Assembly: GCA_016218365.1 (NCBI GenBank)
Contig: JACREF010000007.1
Coordinates: forward strand, 1-64,000
Direction: 5' to 3'
Length of the DNA: 64,000 bases
From: Gammaproteobacteria bacterium
GTDB lineage: Bacteria; Pseudomonadota; Gammaproteobacteria; SZUA-140
The notes beneath the pieces are model-generated. The model was not told where the DNA came from. It saw only the letters and a list, made by a program, of their open reading frames with translations, and made no database searches. The position numbers were made by a program, and so were the translations under genes. Positions 49,342 through 60,687 of this stretch are shown here, one piece after another. Each line of letters opens with the position of its first letter. Position 1 is the stretch's first letter.

Positions 49342-49707
49342 CTACGGGCCCAGTTCACCGATCTCGCGATGGATCATCGCCACATCACCGGTGTTGAGCT
49401 CCATCAGCCGCTTCAGATGGGTCATGCTGTCGACATCGATGCGCAGGCAGTGCAGGCCTATGTAGCCCTGTTTCAGATGGGCCACTGTCACATCGTCCAT
49501 GCGGATCACCTGTTCGCTGCCGCTCAAATGAAATTCCAGCGTGTAGTGATCGCCGAGCTTGCCAGTCCAGGTCTCCGGCAGCCGCAGCAGTGCCCCTTTC
49601 AGCGAGACATCGATCAGACCGGTCAGCCAGTTCTGGCCGTGGGCATTGATCAGGCGCGCCATATTATTGAATGGCACGCGACTGTAGCGTCGTCGTTCGT
49701 TGGCCAT
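49342..49707 (-). CDS. PilZ-domain protein (candidate c-di-GMP receptor)
   Basis: The 121-residue protein is a single PilZ domain. The c-di-GMP binding signatures are both intact: the RRxxR-type motif in ERRRYSRVPF at residues 4-13 and DVSLKGALL (DxSxxG) near residue 33. It therefore probably binds the second messenger, with output by protein contact. It lies downstream of, and separate from, dapE on the same strand (39-base gap). Confidence 0.9.
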   Translation of the reverse strand: MANERRRYSRVPFNNMARLINAHGQNWLTGLIDVSLKGALLRLPETWTGKLGDHYTLEFHLSGSEQVIRMDDVTVAHLKQGYIGLHCLRIDVDSMTHLKRLMELNTGDVAMIHREIGELGP

Positions 49708-49746
49708 AGCGGTTTCCCTCCCGTCGTTATCAGCTCTGTTAATGCC

Positions 49747-51230
<1,484 letters not shown>

Positions 51231-51351
51231 AAAATAATCATCAGGGATTTGTGTTTTTGGCCGAATCTGTCTAGGCTATTTTAGACAATTGCCGGGCAAA
51301 TGACATGTTGAATTTACGGCGTATGGGTATGGGTCACTACGGGGGTCATTG

Positions 51352-51825
51352 ATGCTGAGGATCATGCTTGCAGTGCTGCTGGCGCTTGCGCTTGTGCAGG
51401 CGTCGGCATCGGCCATGGCCGGCAACCGTCTGGTCGGGACCTGGAAATCGGACAGCGAGGCCAGCCTGCGGGGGGTGCGCAGCCAGGCCGGGTTGACCCG
51501 CGACCAGGTCAGGATGATTGAGCAGGTGGTCGGCCAGATGACGATGAGCTTCACCGACAAGCGCCTGAAGGTGACGATGCCGGACATCAACGTGGTGCTC
51601 AATGACCGGACCGTCGAGTTGTATGGCGATGAGCGCGAGGTCAGTTATCAGGTGGTCAGGGATCAACCCGAACTGATGGCGGTCAAGGTCGTCGGCCTTG
51701 AGTATGGTGAGGATACGGTTGAGTATCACTTTGAAGGCAATGACCTGTTCTGGGTCTATTCCGACAGTATGCAGGGTATTGCCGGCGACACCCGGGTCCG
51801 CGAATATTTCCGGCGGGTCAAATAA
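51352..51825 (+). CDS. Exported small beta protein, unknown function
   Basis: The 157-residue protein has a cleavable signal peptide (MLAVLLALALVQASASAMA), then a compact beta-rich domain starting LVGTWKSDSEASL, a lipocalin-like opening, with repeated strands (TMSFTDKRLKVTMPDINVVLN; YGEDTVEYHFEGNDLFWVY). ATG 51352 follows a TTG in the same frame. It is inserted on the opposite strand between yffB-dapE and dapD-dapC. Confidence 0.65.
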   Translation: MLRIMLAVLLALALVQASASAMAGNRLVGTWKSDSEASLRGVRSQAGLTRDQVRMIEQVVGQMTMSFTDKRLKVTMPDINVVLNDRTVELYGDEREVSYQVVRDQPELMAVKVVGLEYGEDTVEYHFEGNDLFWVYSDSMQGIAGDTRVREYFRRVK

Positions 51826-51949
51826 TCGCTGTTGCCCCATCCTGCTGCGGCTGCAGATTGCTGTCAAGGTGAAGCGTCAGGTGTTGTCGCGTAGCGAGAA
51901 GATTCACGACTGGGTGTCGGGAGTCATGACAGGGCTCGCCGGCCAGTGT

Positions 51950-51975
51950 CCCCGCGCCCGTTTGCGGGCGCGGGG
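51950..51975. terminator. GC-rich hairpin between converging genes
   Basis: CCCCGCGCCCG (51950-51960) pairs perfectly with CGGGCGCGGGG (51965-51975). It sits between the 3' ends of the 51352-51825 gene and dapD and may limit read-through in both directions; neither side has a T-run. Confidence 0.5.
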
Positions 51976-51996
51976 CAGGGTGTATGCACCGCGGCG

Positions 51997-52815
51997 TCAG
52001 TCGCGCAGCAGTTCGTTGATGCCGACCTTGCTGCGGGTCTTCTCGTCGACCATCTTGATGATCACGGCGCAATACAGGCTGTGGCTGCCGTCCTTGGCCG
52101 GCAGTGAACCCGGGACGACGACGGCGCCGGCCGGTACCCGGCCATAAAGGGTCTCGCCGGTCAGCCGGTTGTAGATCTTGGTGCTCTTGCCGATGTAGAC
52201 GCCCATCGACACCACCGCGCCTTGTTCGACGATGACACCTTCGACGATCTCGGAGCGGGCGCCGATGAAGCAGTTATCCTCGATGATGGTCGGGCTGGCC
52301 TGCAGCGGTTCCAGTACGCCGCCGATGCCGACGCCGCCAGACAGGTGGACGTTCTTGCCGATCTGCGCGCACGAGCCGACGGTGGCCCAGGTGTCGACCA
52401 TGGTGCCGGCATCGACATAGGCGCCGATGTTGACATAGGACGGCATCAGCACCACACCCGGGGCGAGGTAGGCGCCGCGCCGCGCCGTGGCCGGCGGCAC
52501 CACCCGCACCCCGGTGTCACGGAAGGTGCGCGAGTTCATGTCGGCGTATTTCGGCGGCACCTTGTCGTAATAGTTGGTGAAGCCGCCCTTCATGAAGTCA
52601 TTGTCCTCGATGCGGAACGACAGCAGCACCGCCTTTTTCAGCCATTCGTTGACGACCCAGCCGCCGCCCTGTTTTTCGGCGACCCGCGCCTTGCCGCTGT
52701 CGAGCAGCATGATGGCCTCGATGACGGCATCGCGGACGTGGGTGTCGACGTTGCGCGGCGTGATCTCGGCGCGGTGTTCAAAGGCTTCTTCTATGATGGT
52801 CTTGATGGCGGTCAT
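51997..52815 (-). CDS. dapD: Tetrahydrodipicolinate N-succinyltransferase
   Basis: The 272-residue left-handed beta-helix acyltransferase succinylates tetrahydrodipicolinate, the step before DapC. Hexapeptide repeats run from about residue 110 ([37 protein letters not shown]) to 235. It ends three genes before dapE in pathway order and lies 37 bases downstream of dapC on the same strand. Confidence 0.97.
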   Translation of the reverse strand: MTAIKTIIEEAFEHRAEITPRNVDTHVRDAVIEAIMLLDSGKARVAEKQGGGWVVNEWLKKAVLLSFRIEDNDFMKGGFTNYYDKVPPKYADMNSRTFRDTGVRVVPPATARRGAYLAPGVVLMPSYVNIGAYVDAGTMVDTWATVGSCAQIGKNVHLSGGVGIGGVLEPLQASPTIIEDNCFIGARSEIVEGVIVEQGAVVSMGVYIGKSTKIYNRLTGETLYGRVPAGAVVVPGSLPAKDGSHSLYCAVIIKMVDEKTRSKVGINELLRD

Positions 52816-52852
52816 CGTCTTCTCCGGTTGGGCAGCATGATTATTACACGGG

Positions 52853-54052
52853 TTACAGTGATTCTACGACGTGGCGGATACGCCGCGCGGCATCGATACA
52901 TTCATCGAGCGGGGCGACCAATGCAATGCGTACATGGCGCGCGCCCGGATTGCAGCCATGGGCCGGTCGTGACAGATAACTGCCGGGCAGCACGGTGACA
53001 TGCTGTTCGGCGTACAACCGCCGGGCAAACACCGTGTCATCGACCGGCAGCTGCGGCCACAGATAGAAGGCGGCGGGTGGCACCTCGACCGGCAGCGCCG
53101 GCTCCAGGATCTCCAGCACCTGCACGAATTTCTGGCGATAGATGCGGCGATTGTCGATGACATGCTGCTCGTCGTTCCAAGCGGCGATGCTGGCGGCCTG
53201 GATCGCCGGCGCCATCGCGCAGCCATGATAGGTGCGGTAGCGATAGAAATCCTCGATGATCGCGGCATCGCCGGCCACGAAACCGGAACGCATGCCCGGC
53301 ACATTGGAACGTTTCGACAGGCTGTGGAACACTACGCAGCGCCTGAATTCGGTGTTGCCGATCTGATGCGCGACTTGCAGCAGGCCGGGCGGCGGTTGCT
53401 GTTCATCAAAATAGATCTCGGAATAACATTCATCGGAGGCGATGATGAAGTCGTGTTGCTCGGCGAGGTTGATCAGCCGTTGCAGCGTCGCGGCATCGAG
53501 CACGGCGCCGCTCGGGTTGCCCGGGGTGCACAGATACAGCAGCTGGCAGCGCTGCCATACCGCGTCAGGTACGCTGGCGAAATCAGGGACCTGGCCGCTG
53601 TCGGCGGTGGCGTTGATGAAATAGGGCGCGGCGCCGGCCAGCAGCGCGGCGCCTTCATAGATCTGATAGAACGGGTTCGGCATCGCCACCACCGGGTGCA
53701 GCGGGCGGCGGTCGACGACGCACTGGGCGAAGGCGAACAGGGCCTCGCGGCTGCCGTTGACCGGCAGGATCTGGGTCTCGGGGTCGACGGCGCCGGACGG
53801 CAGCGCAAAGCGCCGGGTCAACCAGCCGGCGATCGCCTGGCGCAGCTCCGGCATGCCGCGGGTCGTCGGGTAGCTGCCGAGGGTGTGCAGGTGGGCGAGC
53901 AGCGCCTCGTTGATGAAGGCCGGGGTCGGGTGTTTCGGTTCCCCGATCGACAGATTGATCGGCGAGCGGCCGGCCGGCGGCGTGATGCCGGCCTTCAGGC
54001 GGGCCAGCTTCTCGAACGGATAGGGCTGGAGCAGCGAAAGATCTGGGTTCAT
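52853..54052 (-). CDS. dapC: Succinyldiaminopimelate aminotransferase
   Basis: The 399-residue PLP-dependent class I aminotransferase makes N-succinyl-diaminopimelate for DapE. Visible motifs are [11 protein letters not shown] near residue 38, [10 protein letters not shown] near residue 100, [13 protein letters not shown] near residue 165 and the PLP lysine in [17 protein letters not shown] near residue 238. ATG 54052 ([16 protein letters not shown]) fits the family start. It is divergent from the DMT transporter. Confidence 0.93.
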   Translation of the reverse strand: MNPDLSLLQPYPFEKLARLKAGITPPAGRSPINLSIGEPKHPTPAFINEALLAHLHTLGSYPTTRGMPELRQAIAGWLTRRFALPSGAVDPETQILPVNGSREALFAFAQCVVDRRPLHPVVAMPNPFYQIYEGAALLAGAAPYFINATADSGQVPDFASVPDAVWQRCQLLYLCTPGNPSGAVLDAATLQRLINLAEQHDFIIASDECYSEIYFDEQQPPPGLLQVAHQIGNTEFRRCVVFHSLSKRSNVPGMRSGFVAGDAAIIEDFYRYRTYHGCAMAPAIQAASIAAWNDEQHVIDNRRIYRQKFVQVLEILEPALPVEVPPAAFYLWPQLPVDDTVFARRLYAEQHVTVLPGSYLSRPAHGCNPGARHVRIALVAPLDECIDAARRIRHVVESL

Positions 54053-54131
54053 GGGCCGCCGGCGTTGCGTAGGGGGTGAGTGTGGTATAACAGGTGCCAG
54101 GTAACAGACACCGATTATAAACAATCATACG

Positions 54132-55019
54132 ATGCCGACCAAACCGGGAATTTCGATGCTGCCAGTTGCCGCACTGCTGATCGGCGCCAGCATGTGGGGG
54201 GTGATCTGGTATCCGCTGCGGCTGTTCGAGCAGGCCGGGCTGTCCGGGCTGTGGGCGACGCTGCTGATCTACCTGGCGGCACTGCCGGTCGGCTTGCTGG
54301 TCTTTATCCTGCGCCGCTCCAGCATCCACAACCTGGGCAGCCTGGCGTTGCTGGCGCTGGCCAGCGGCTGGTGCAATGTCGCCTTCATCCTCGCCGTGCT
54401 CGATGGCAACGTGGTCAGGATCTACCTGTTGTTCTATCTGTCGCCGTTGTGGACGGTGCTGCTGGGGTGGTTGCTGCTCGGTGAACGGATCGACCGGCAT
54501 GGCTGGATCACGCTGGGCTGCGCGATGCTCGGCGCGGTGATCATGCTCTACGATCCGCTGCTGGGGCTGCCCTGGCCGCAAGATGGCGCCGACTGGCTCA
54601 GCATTACCTCGGGCATGGCGTTTGCGCTGTCGAATGTGCTGGTGCGCAAGCTCGACGGTGAATCGGTGTGGACCAAGACGGTGTTTGCCTGGCTCGGTGT
54701 GCTGCTGCTGGCCTGGGGTTGGATCGTCGTCGCCGAGGAACCGGTGCCGGAGGTACCGGGGCAGCTGATCCTGTCGGCGCTGGCGCTGGGCGGGGTGGCG
54801 ATGGTCATCATGTCTACGTGTGTGATCTATGGCCTGACGCATCTGCCGGCGCACCGTGCGGCGATTTTGTTGCTGTTTGAGCTAGTGGCGGCGGCCTTGT
54901 CGGCGCAATGGCTGACCGATGAGCGGGTGTTGTTGCGTGAGGCGGCCGGCGGGGCGCTGGTGTTGCTGGCCGGCTATCTTGCCGCGCGCCGCCACATGCA
55001 GACGGCCCGCGATCAGTGA
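54132..55019 (+). CDS. EamA/DMT-family transporter
   Basis: The 295-residue protein has ten predicted membrane helices in two EamA repeats (LLIGASMWGVIWYPLRLFEQAG; LSITSGMAFALSNVLVRKL), with YLLFYLSPLWTVLLGWLLLGERI closing the first half and LFELVAAALSAQWLTDE the second. Substrate is unknown; metabolite export is usual for the family. It is divergent from dapC with 79 bases between. Confidence 0.88.
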   Translation: MPTKPGISMLPVAALLIGASMWGVIWYPLRLFEQAGLSGLWATLLIYLAALPVGLLVFILRRSSIHNLGSLALLALASGWCNVAFILAVLDGNVVRIYLLFYLSPLWTVLLGWLLLGERIDRHGWITLGCAMLGAVIMLYDPLLGLPWPQDGADWLSITSGMAFALSNVLVRKLDGESVWTKTVFAWLGVLLLAWGWIVVAEEPVPEVPGQLILSALALGGVAMVIMSTCVIYGLTHLPAHRAAILLLFELVAAALSAQWLTDERVLLREAAGGALVLLAGYLAARRHMQTARDQ

Positions 55020-55191
55020 TTGCCCCGGGGTCTGGCGACCTGTTATGATGGGCCGTTGACGTTTTGTGGCCTGTAGCAGGGCGTGGCGTCAAGGGTTGGG
55101 CCTCGTGCCTGTTTCACTGTCGCCCGATTTGTGAGCTTGGTCAGGGTGCAGTGTATTTTCGATCAAGCTACTTTTTTGTGAGACAGTTTAG

Positions 55192-55473
55192 ATGAATATT
55201 TATGTCGGTAATCTCGCTTACGGTGTCAGCGATGACGATTTGCGTCAGGCCTTCTCCGCCTTTGGTGAAGTCAGCAACGCCAACATCATCATGGACAAGC
55301 TTTCTGGCCGCTCCAAGGGTTTCGGTTTCGTCGAGATGCCGGACAAGTCCCAGGCCGAGGCTGCCATCAAGGCAATGGAAGGTCAGTCGCTGAAGGGCCG
55401 TCCGGTCAAGGTCAATGAGGCCAAGCCGCGCGAAGATCGTCCGCAGCAATCACGTCGTCCGCGTCCGTACTGA
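55192..55473 (+). CDS. Small RNA-binding protein with one RRM
   Basis: The 93-residue protein is a single RNA recognition motif: RNP2 IYVGNL at residues 3-8 and RNP1 KGFGFVEM at residues 43-50, then a short basic Arg/Pro tail (REDRPQQSRRPRPY). Bacterial proteins of this type are often induced by cold or stress. The 172 bases upstream are gene-free and could form a regulatory leader. An intrinsic terminator follows at 55498. Confidence 0.93.
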   Translation: MNIYVGNLAYGVSDDDLRQAFSAFGEVSNANIIMDKLSGRSKGFGFVEMPDKSQAEAAIKAMEGQSLKGRPVKVNEAKPREDRPQQSRRPRPY

Positions 55474-55497
55474 TCGACAGCGCTGATTGAAAGATGC

Positions 55498-55527
55498 ACA
55501 ACGGCCCGTCAGGGCCGTTGTCTTTTT
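55498..55527 (+). terminator. Intrinsic terminator after the RRM gene
   Basis: ACAACGGCCC (55498-55507) and GGGCCGTTGT (55512-55521) form a perfect 10-bp stem with loop GTCA, followed by CTTTTTC. Confidence 0.9.
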
Positions 55528-55542
55528 CGGGGTCACAGCTTG

Positions 55543-56409
55543 TCAGTGCAGCAAACTGGCCAGCCGGCGCCGGTTGCGCTGCACCAATTCGTGGCGTTCA
55601 CCAAGGATATCAAATACCGCCAGCAACGCCCGCCGCGCCAGGTCATCCCCGAACTGGCGGTCCTGCTGCAGTATCGTCAGCAGCAACTCGATGCCGACCG
55701 CGTAGTCCTCGGCCAGGATCAGATGTGAGGCCAGCTGGAAGCGCACCTGCAGATTACCCGGTTCGTTATGGGCCTGCTGCTGTACTGCGGCCAGGTCATC
55801 ATTCTGCAGCTTGGCGCGGGCAAACAGCCCGAGTGCCAGCAGCTGCCGGACGCTGTCTTCGCTGCGGAATTGCGCCGGCAGCGCGCGCAGCAAGGTCTCG
55901 GCATCATCGATGTTCCCGGTCTGCATCTGTAGCCCTGCCAGCTCGATGGTCAAGCGGTGGTTGGCGGGATCTTCAGCGTGGGCGTGCTGCAACAGTGTCA
56001 GCGCCTGTGCGATGTCACCCTGTTGCAATGCCGTCACTGCCCGTTGATGGCTGGCCGCCGACGGCCGTGCGATGTGTTCGTCGATCAGCTCGCGGATCAC
56101 CGACTCCGGCTGCACGCCGCTGAATTCGCCGACGACCTCGCCATCCCTGAACAGCTTGACGGTCGGCAGGCTGCGGATGCCATAGGCATTGGCCAGTTCC
56201 GGTTGCTCGTCACTGTTGACCGTGGCCAGCCGCACCTGGCCATCATAGCTGGCGACGATCGTCTGCAGCAGCGGCATCAGCACCCGGCACGGCGCACACC
56301 ACGCGGCCCAGAAGTCGACCAGCACCGGCACGCGGGCGGATGGCTGCAATACCTGTTCATCAAAGGTCTGCTGCGTGATCGCATCGAGAATGGTGGTAGG
56401 TTCGGTCAT
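55543..56409 (-). CDS. cnoX: Thioredoxin-TPR co-chaperone (CnoX/YbbN family)
   Basis: The 288-residue protein has an N-terminal thioredoxin domain with the active site WCAPC (AAWCAPCRVLMPLLQ, near residue 36) and a C-terminal TPR region of about 150 residues (ALQQGDIAQALTLLQHAHAEDPAN; NDDLAAVQQQAHNEPGNLQVRFQLA). CnoX proteins protect substrates during oxidative stress and hand them to GroEL or DnaK. Both redox cysteines are present, unlike E. coli YbbN, so a redox activity is likely. It converges with the RRM gene. Confidence 0.9.
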   Translation of the reverse strand: MTEPTTILDAITQQTFDEQVLQPSARVPVLVDFWAAWCAPCRVLMPLLQTIVASYDGQVRLATVNSDEQPELANAYGIRSLPTVKLFRDGEVVGEFSGVQPESVIRELIDEHIARPSAASHQRAVTALQQGDIAQALTLLQHAHAEDPANHRLTIELAGLQMQTGNIDDAETLLRALPAQFRSEDSVRQLLALGLFARAKLQNDDLAAVQQQAHNEPGNLQVRFQLASHLILAEDYAVGIELLLTILQQDRQFGDDLARRALLAVFDILGERHELVQRNRRRLASLLH

Positions 56410-56576
56410 GTCAGAGATCTCTGTTGCTAATGTTATCCCCGCATGATGGGGCTGGCCGAGGTAACGTTCAAAGCCGTGACAAGCTTAGCTGATCACGTTT
56501 TGCCGTCTGCCGGTAATGGCGACGTTATAATCAGTTCCAGATTGCACAGGCGGGGGTGCTGGTCATGTTGAGGGTG

Positions 56577-57290
56577 TCAGGCAGGAAGGAACCGGTAACC
56601 GATGCCCGTCTCGGTGATCAGATGTTTGGGCCGTGTGGGATTGTCCTCCAGCTTCTGTCGCAGGTGCCCCATGTAGATGCGCAGGTAATGGCTGTGCTCG
56701 ACGTGCGATGGCCCCCAGACTTCGCGCAGCAATTGCCGGTGTGTCAGAACCTTTTCCGGGTGACTCGACAACACCGACAGCAGACGGAATTCGATCTGCG
56801 TCAAATGCACCGGCACACCAGTTTTCGTTACTCGGCGATTTGCCAGGTCGATAACGACATCGCCAAAATACACCATGGAACCTTTTTCCTCACCGCTGTG
56901 CATGCGGCGGCGTAACGTGGCGCGCACCCGCGCCATGAGTTCGGCGACGCCGAACGGTTTGCTGAGGTAGTCGTCCGCGCCTGCATCCAGCGCGTCGACC
57001 TTGTCGTTCTCCTCGATGCGCGCGGACAATACAATAATCGGCACATCGTTCCACGTGCGTACACCGCGTATGAAGTCCTTGCCGTCGCCGTCGGGTAAAC
57101 CAAGGTCGAGGACGATGAGATCGGGCTTGCGCGTACCGGTCTCGATCAGGCCACGCTGCAGGTTATCCGCCTCGAACACATGATAGCCTTCCGCCTCCAG
57201 CGCACGGCGCGCGAAGCGGCGGATTTCCTTTTCATCCTCGACGATCAAAATGTTGGCATGTACTTCACCTGGTGTCTCTCGCGGCATCAT
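56577..57290 (-). CDS. kdpE: KDP operon response regulator KdpE
   Basis: The 237-residue OmpR-family regulator has a receiver (IVEDEKEIRRFARRAL; phospho-Asp in LIVLDLGLPDGDG; Lys in YLSKPFGVAEL) and a winged-helix domain ending HYLRIYMGHLRQKLEDNP. It activates kdpFABC in response to KdpD. The start overlaps the kdpD stop by four bases, the expected coupling. Confidence 0.95.
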   Translation of the reverse strand: MMPRETPGEVHANILIVEDEKEIRRFARRALEAEGYHVFEADNLQRGLIETGTRKPDLIVLDLGLPDGDGKDFIRGVRTWNDVPIIVLSARIEENDKVDALDAGADDYLSKPFGVAELMARVRATLRRRMHSGEEKGSMVYFGDVVIDLANRRVTKTGVPVHLTQIEFRLLSVLSSHPEKVLTHRQLLREVWGPSHVEHSHYLRIYMGHLRQKLEDNPTRPKHLITETGIGYRFLPA

Positions 57291-59989
57291 TGCGCCTCGG
57301 GTTCCACGTTCGGTTGCGTGTCAAGCGGCAGCGTAAAGACGAAACGCGCCCCACGGGGCACGCGATTTTCAGCCCAGATCTTACCCGCATGCGCCAGCAC
57401 GATCGCCTCGCAGATCGCCAGTCCCAGGCCGGTGCCGGGAATCACTGACTCTTTCTCGCCGCGCGCAAATTTTTCGAAGATGACCCGCTCCTGACCGGGC
57501 GGCAAGCCCGGGCCTTCGTCCCACACCTCAACGCGCATGATGCCGTCGGTTTTGCCTGCAGTGATACCGATGGTCGTTCCAGGTGGTGTGTATTTTGTGC
57601 AGTTCTCGATGAGGTTGACCAGCACACGTTCGATCAATATGGCATCACATTTTACCAGCGGCAGATCCGCTGGCAGGTCGAGCCTGAGTGGGTGCCCGGC
57701 CAGCAGTGTGTCGAGCCCTTTCAGCGTGCCGCCTACGATCTCCTCGATCGACTGCCAGTCCTTGCGCGGTCTCAACTCGCCTGATTGCAGCCGCGCCATC
57801 TCGAGCAGGTTGTGCACCAGCCGGCTGGTGCGCAACGCCTGCTCGCGGATGGCATCGGCCTTGTCGGCATGGCCCGATTGCGCCGCCACCAGATCGAGTG
57901 CCAGCGTCTCAGCCAGCCCAATCAGAGCGGTCAACGGCGTTTTCAAATCGTGGGAGAGGGCGGCCAGCAGCGAGTTGCGCAGCCGTTCGGATTCCATCTT
58001 GACCAGGGTATCCTGCGCGATTGTGACGAAATGGATGCGTTCGAGCGCGATAGCGACCAGCATCGCGAAGGTGTCGAGCAGGCGGCGCTGTTCCGGGATC
58101 ATCAGCAGGCGCGGGTTGTGCGGCTCCAGCGCCAGCACGCCGCGTACGTGCATCGGTGCCTTGAGTGGCAGGTAGAGTTGGGCGCTTGCGGGTAGGGTAT
58201 CGGTGCCCGCGCCGGCCGGCACGTTCTTGTCAAAACACCATTGGGCGATGGCCGGATCCAGCGCCGGCAGCTTGCCGTGCGCCAGTGGTGTGCGCAACTT
58301 GGCGGCGTCATCGGGCAACAGGATGGCCGCCTTGGCGCGGAAGGTGGCTTCGACGAATTTGTCACTGATCTCGACCACCTGTTCCTCGACCAGCGCTGAC
58401 GACAGCGCCTTGGACATCTCATACAGGCTCTGCGCACGTTCCTCGCGGTAGCGCGCCACCCGCAGCTGATAACGCAGACTCGAGGTAAGATGTCCGGTCA
58501 CGATGCCGACGATCAGCATTACGGCGAAGGTGAGCAGGTACTGAACATCACTTACCCGCATGGTGAATCGCGGACTTACAAAGAAGAAGTCGAAGAATAT
58601 GACACTGAGCACGGCGGCAAGCACCGCCGGGCGTCTGCCGAAGCGAAAGGCGACGAACACCACGCCGAGCAGAAACAGCATCACGATGTTGGTCTGTTCG
58701 AGCGGACCCAGCAAAGGTGTCACGGCTACCGTGATGCCGATGCAGGTCAGTGCCGCATACAGATAACCGCGCCAGCGTTCCCGGCGCTTGCTGACCGGAC
58801 GTTCCGCTTCAGCTTCGTCGCCGAGTTCCCAGTGTAGCCGTTTGCTCTCGCGCGCCACGGTGATCAGGTCGATGTCGGGCGCCAGTGCGCCCAATCTGCG
58901 GAGAAACGACGATTGTCCCGGCCAATGCAAGCGCTGGCGTGTGCTGCGTCCGACCACGATCTTGCCAAGATTGTTGCGGCGCGCATAATCGAGTACGGCC
59001 TCGGCGGCTTCCTGGGCCGCCAGGGTCGCCGTCTTTGCCCCGAGATCCTGGGCGAGCTTGATGGTCTTGAGGATGGCGCGCCGCCGCTGCTCGGACAGGC
59101 GCTGCAGACCAGGGGTTTCCACGTAGACCGCGTGCCAGTCGGTGCCGAGCCTAGCGGCGAGGCGCGCCGCCGCACGTACCACCTTGTCGTCGAGATCGCC
59201 GGGGCCAATGCAGGCAAGCAGGGTATCGCGCGTCTGCCACACCTGTTCGTCCATGATGCTGTGGCGAAACGCCCGCATCTGGTTATCGACCCGGTCAGCG
59301 GTCAGCCGCAGCGCCAGTTCGCGCAGCGCGATCAGATTGCCCTTGCGGAAGAAGTTCTGGATTGCGCGTTCGGCTTGGTCGGGCAGGTAGACCTTGCCCT
59401 CGCGCAGGCGAATCAGCAAATCATCCGGCGGCAGATCGACCAGTACGATGTCGCTAGCCTCGGCGAAGATGCGGTCTGGCACGGTTTCCTGGACGCGGAT
59501 GCCAGTGATGCCGCCGACGATATCATTCAGGCTTTCGATATGCTGGACATTGACGGTAGTCAGCACATCGACGCCGGCCGCCAGCAGTTCTTCCACGTCC
59601 TGCCAGCGTTTGGGATGGCGGCAGCCGGGGGCGTTGCTGTGGGCGAGTTCGTCGACCAGCATCACCACCGGTCGGCGTTTGAGAGCCGCGTCGAGGTCGA
59701 ATTCCTGCAATGTGCGCCCTCGATGCTGGACCTGTTTGGCGGGCACGCATTCCAGCCCTTGCACCAGCACCGCAGTTTCGCTGCGGCCGTGGGTTTCTAT
59801 GACGCCGATCACGACATCCTGGCCCTGGGCACGTAGGCGCTGGGCCTCGGCCAGCATCGCATAGGTCTTGCCGACGCCGGGGGAGGCGCCAAAGAAGATT
59901 TTCAGTTTGCCACGACGTGACTGGGCCGCTTCCTCTTTGATCTTAGAGAGCAGTTGGTCCGGATCAGGGCGCTGGTCAGTCGTGGTCAT
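57287..59989 (-). CDS. kdpD: Potassium-responsive sensor kinase KdpD
   Basis: The 900-residue kinase has the full KdpD layout. An N-terminal ATPase-like KdpD domain (Walker A GASPGVGKTYAML near residue 31; IETHGR) comes first, then a USP-like domain (about 250-375), four short membrane helices (about 405-505) and a GAF-like region. HisKA follows (ALSHDLKTPLTALIGLAETL near residue 675), then HATPase (DEGPGLPPG, GTGLGLAI). It senses K+ limitation and phosphorylates KdpE. It lies downstream of kdpC across a 98-base gap. Confidence 0.96.
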   Translation of the reverse strand: MTTTDQRPDPDQLLSKIKEEAAQSRRGKLKIFFGASPGVGKTYAMLAEAQRLRAQGQDVVIGVIETHGRSETAVLVQGLECVPAKQVQHRGRTLQEFDLDAALKRRPVVMLVDELAHSNAPGCRHPKRWQDVEELLAAGVDVLTTVNVQHIESLNDIVGGITGIRVQETVPDRIFAEASDIVLVDLPPDDLLIRLREGKVYLPDQAERAIQNFFRKGNLIALRELALRLTADRVDNQMRAFRHSIMDEQVWQTRDTLLACIGPGDLDDKVVRAAARLAARLGTDWHAVYVETPGLQRLSEQRRRAILKTIKLAQDLGAKTATLAAQEAAEAVLDYARRNNLGKIVVGRSTRQRLHWPGQSSFLRRLGALAPDIDLITVARESKRLHWELGDEAEAERPVSKRRERWRGYLYAALTCIGITVAVTPLLGPLEQTNIVMLFLLGVVFVAFRFGRRPAVLAAVLSVIFFDFFFVSPRFTMRVSDVQYLLTFAVMLIVGIVTGHLTSSLRYQLRVARYREERAQSLYEMSKALSSALVEEQVVEISDKFVEATFRAKAAILLPDDAAKLRTPLAHGKLPALDPAIAQWCFDKNVPAGAGTDTLPASAQLYLPLKAPMHVRGVLALEPHNPRLLMIPEQRRLLDTFAMLVAIALERIHFVTIAQDTLVKMESERLRNSLLAALSHDLKTPLTALIGLAETLALDLVAAQSGHADKADAIREQALRTSRLVHNLLEMARLQSGELRPRKDWQSIEEIVGGTLKGLDTLLAGHPLRLDLPADLPLVKCDAILIERVLVNLIENCTKYTPPGTTIGITAGKTDGIMRVEVWDEGPGLPPGQERVIFEKFARGEKESVIPGTGLGLAICEAIVLAHAGKIWAENRVPRGARFVFTLPLDTQPNVEPEAQ

Positions 59990-60046
59990 GCATCGCCCGT
60001 GTCGATGATTGTTACTGAATAATCGCAGCAGAATGTCATGATCAAG

Positions 60047-60061
60047 GTACTATTGTAGTAC
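60047..60061. promoter_or_regulatory. Small palindrome between kdpC and kdpD
   Basis: GTACTATTGTAGTAC is a perfect 6-bp inverted repeat around TTG in the 98-base kdpC-kdpD gap. It could be a protein site or weak hairpin setting kdpDE expression relative to kdpABC; nothing else supports a role. Confidence 0.25.
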
Positions 60062-60087
60062 ATGTTGATGGTTTGCGGACCAGACAC

Positions 60088-60675
60088 TCATTTGAACTGG
60101 GCGGCATGGACAGTGTCGAGGGCCAGATTCAGTTCGAGCACATTCACATGCGGCTCTCCGAGAAAGCCCAGCCAACTATGTATTGCATGTTGATGGATCA
60201 ACGATTGCACTTGCCCGACGGCAAGGCCACGATTGCGGGCGACGCGTGTCACTTGATAATCTGCCGCCGCCAGCGAGATGTCCGGGTCGAGCCCGCTGGC
60301 CGACGCGGTCACTAGGTCGATGGGTACCGGTTGCTCATTGCCAGGATCAGCAGCCTTCAATGCCGTGATCCGCGCCTGCACGGCGTCGGTCAGCGCCGGG
60401 TTGAGCGGCCCGAGGTTCGAGCCGCTCGAGGCGGCAGCGTTGTAGGGTTGCGGGCCGGTCGCCGATGCCCGGCCCCAGAAGTAGCCGGGCGACGAGAACT
60501 GCTGACCGATGAGCGCGGAACCGACTGCCTTACCGTTCACCATCACGATCGAGCCGTTGGCCGCTTGCGGAAACAACAGCTGGCCGATACCGGTAACTGC
60601 AAGCGGATAAACGACACCCGTCAGCACAGTGAGCAACGCGAATAACGTCAGAGCAGGACGTAGTAGAGTCTTCAT
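60088..60675 (-). CDS. kdpC: Potassium-transporting ATPase subunit KdpC
   Basis: The 195-residue protein has one N-terminal membrane helix ([28 protein letters not shown]) and the periplasmic/cytoplasmic KdpC domain ([47 protein letters not shown]...RVARNRG). KdpC stabilises the KdpFABC complex and raises ATP affinity. The start is 12 bases after the kdpB stop. Confidence 0.97.
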   Translation of the reverse strand: MKTLLRPALTLFALLTVLTGVVYPLAVTGIGQLLFPQAANGSIVMVNGKAVGSALIGQQFSSPGYFWGRASATGPQPYNAAASSGSNLGPLNPALTDAVQARITALKAADPGNEQPVPIDLVTASASGLDPDISLAAADYQVTRVARNRGLAVGQVQSLIHQHAIHSWLGFLGEPHVNVLELNLALDTVHAAQFK

Positions 60676-60687
60676 AGTGTTTTCTCC

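Noticed and set aside
53655-54854. A 399-codon minus-strand frame spanning the dapC-transporter divergence
   Set aside because: It crosses two well-supported divergent genes and their promoter region and encodes no recognisable domain.
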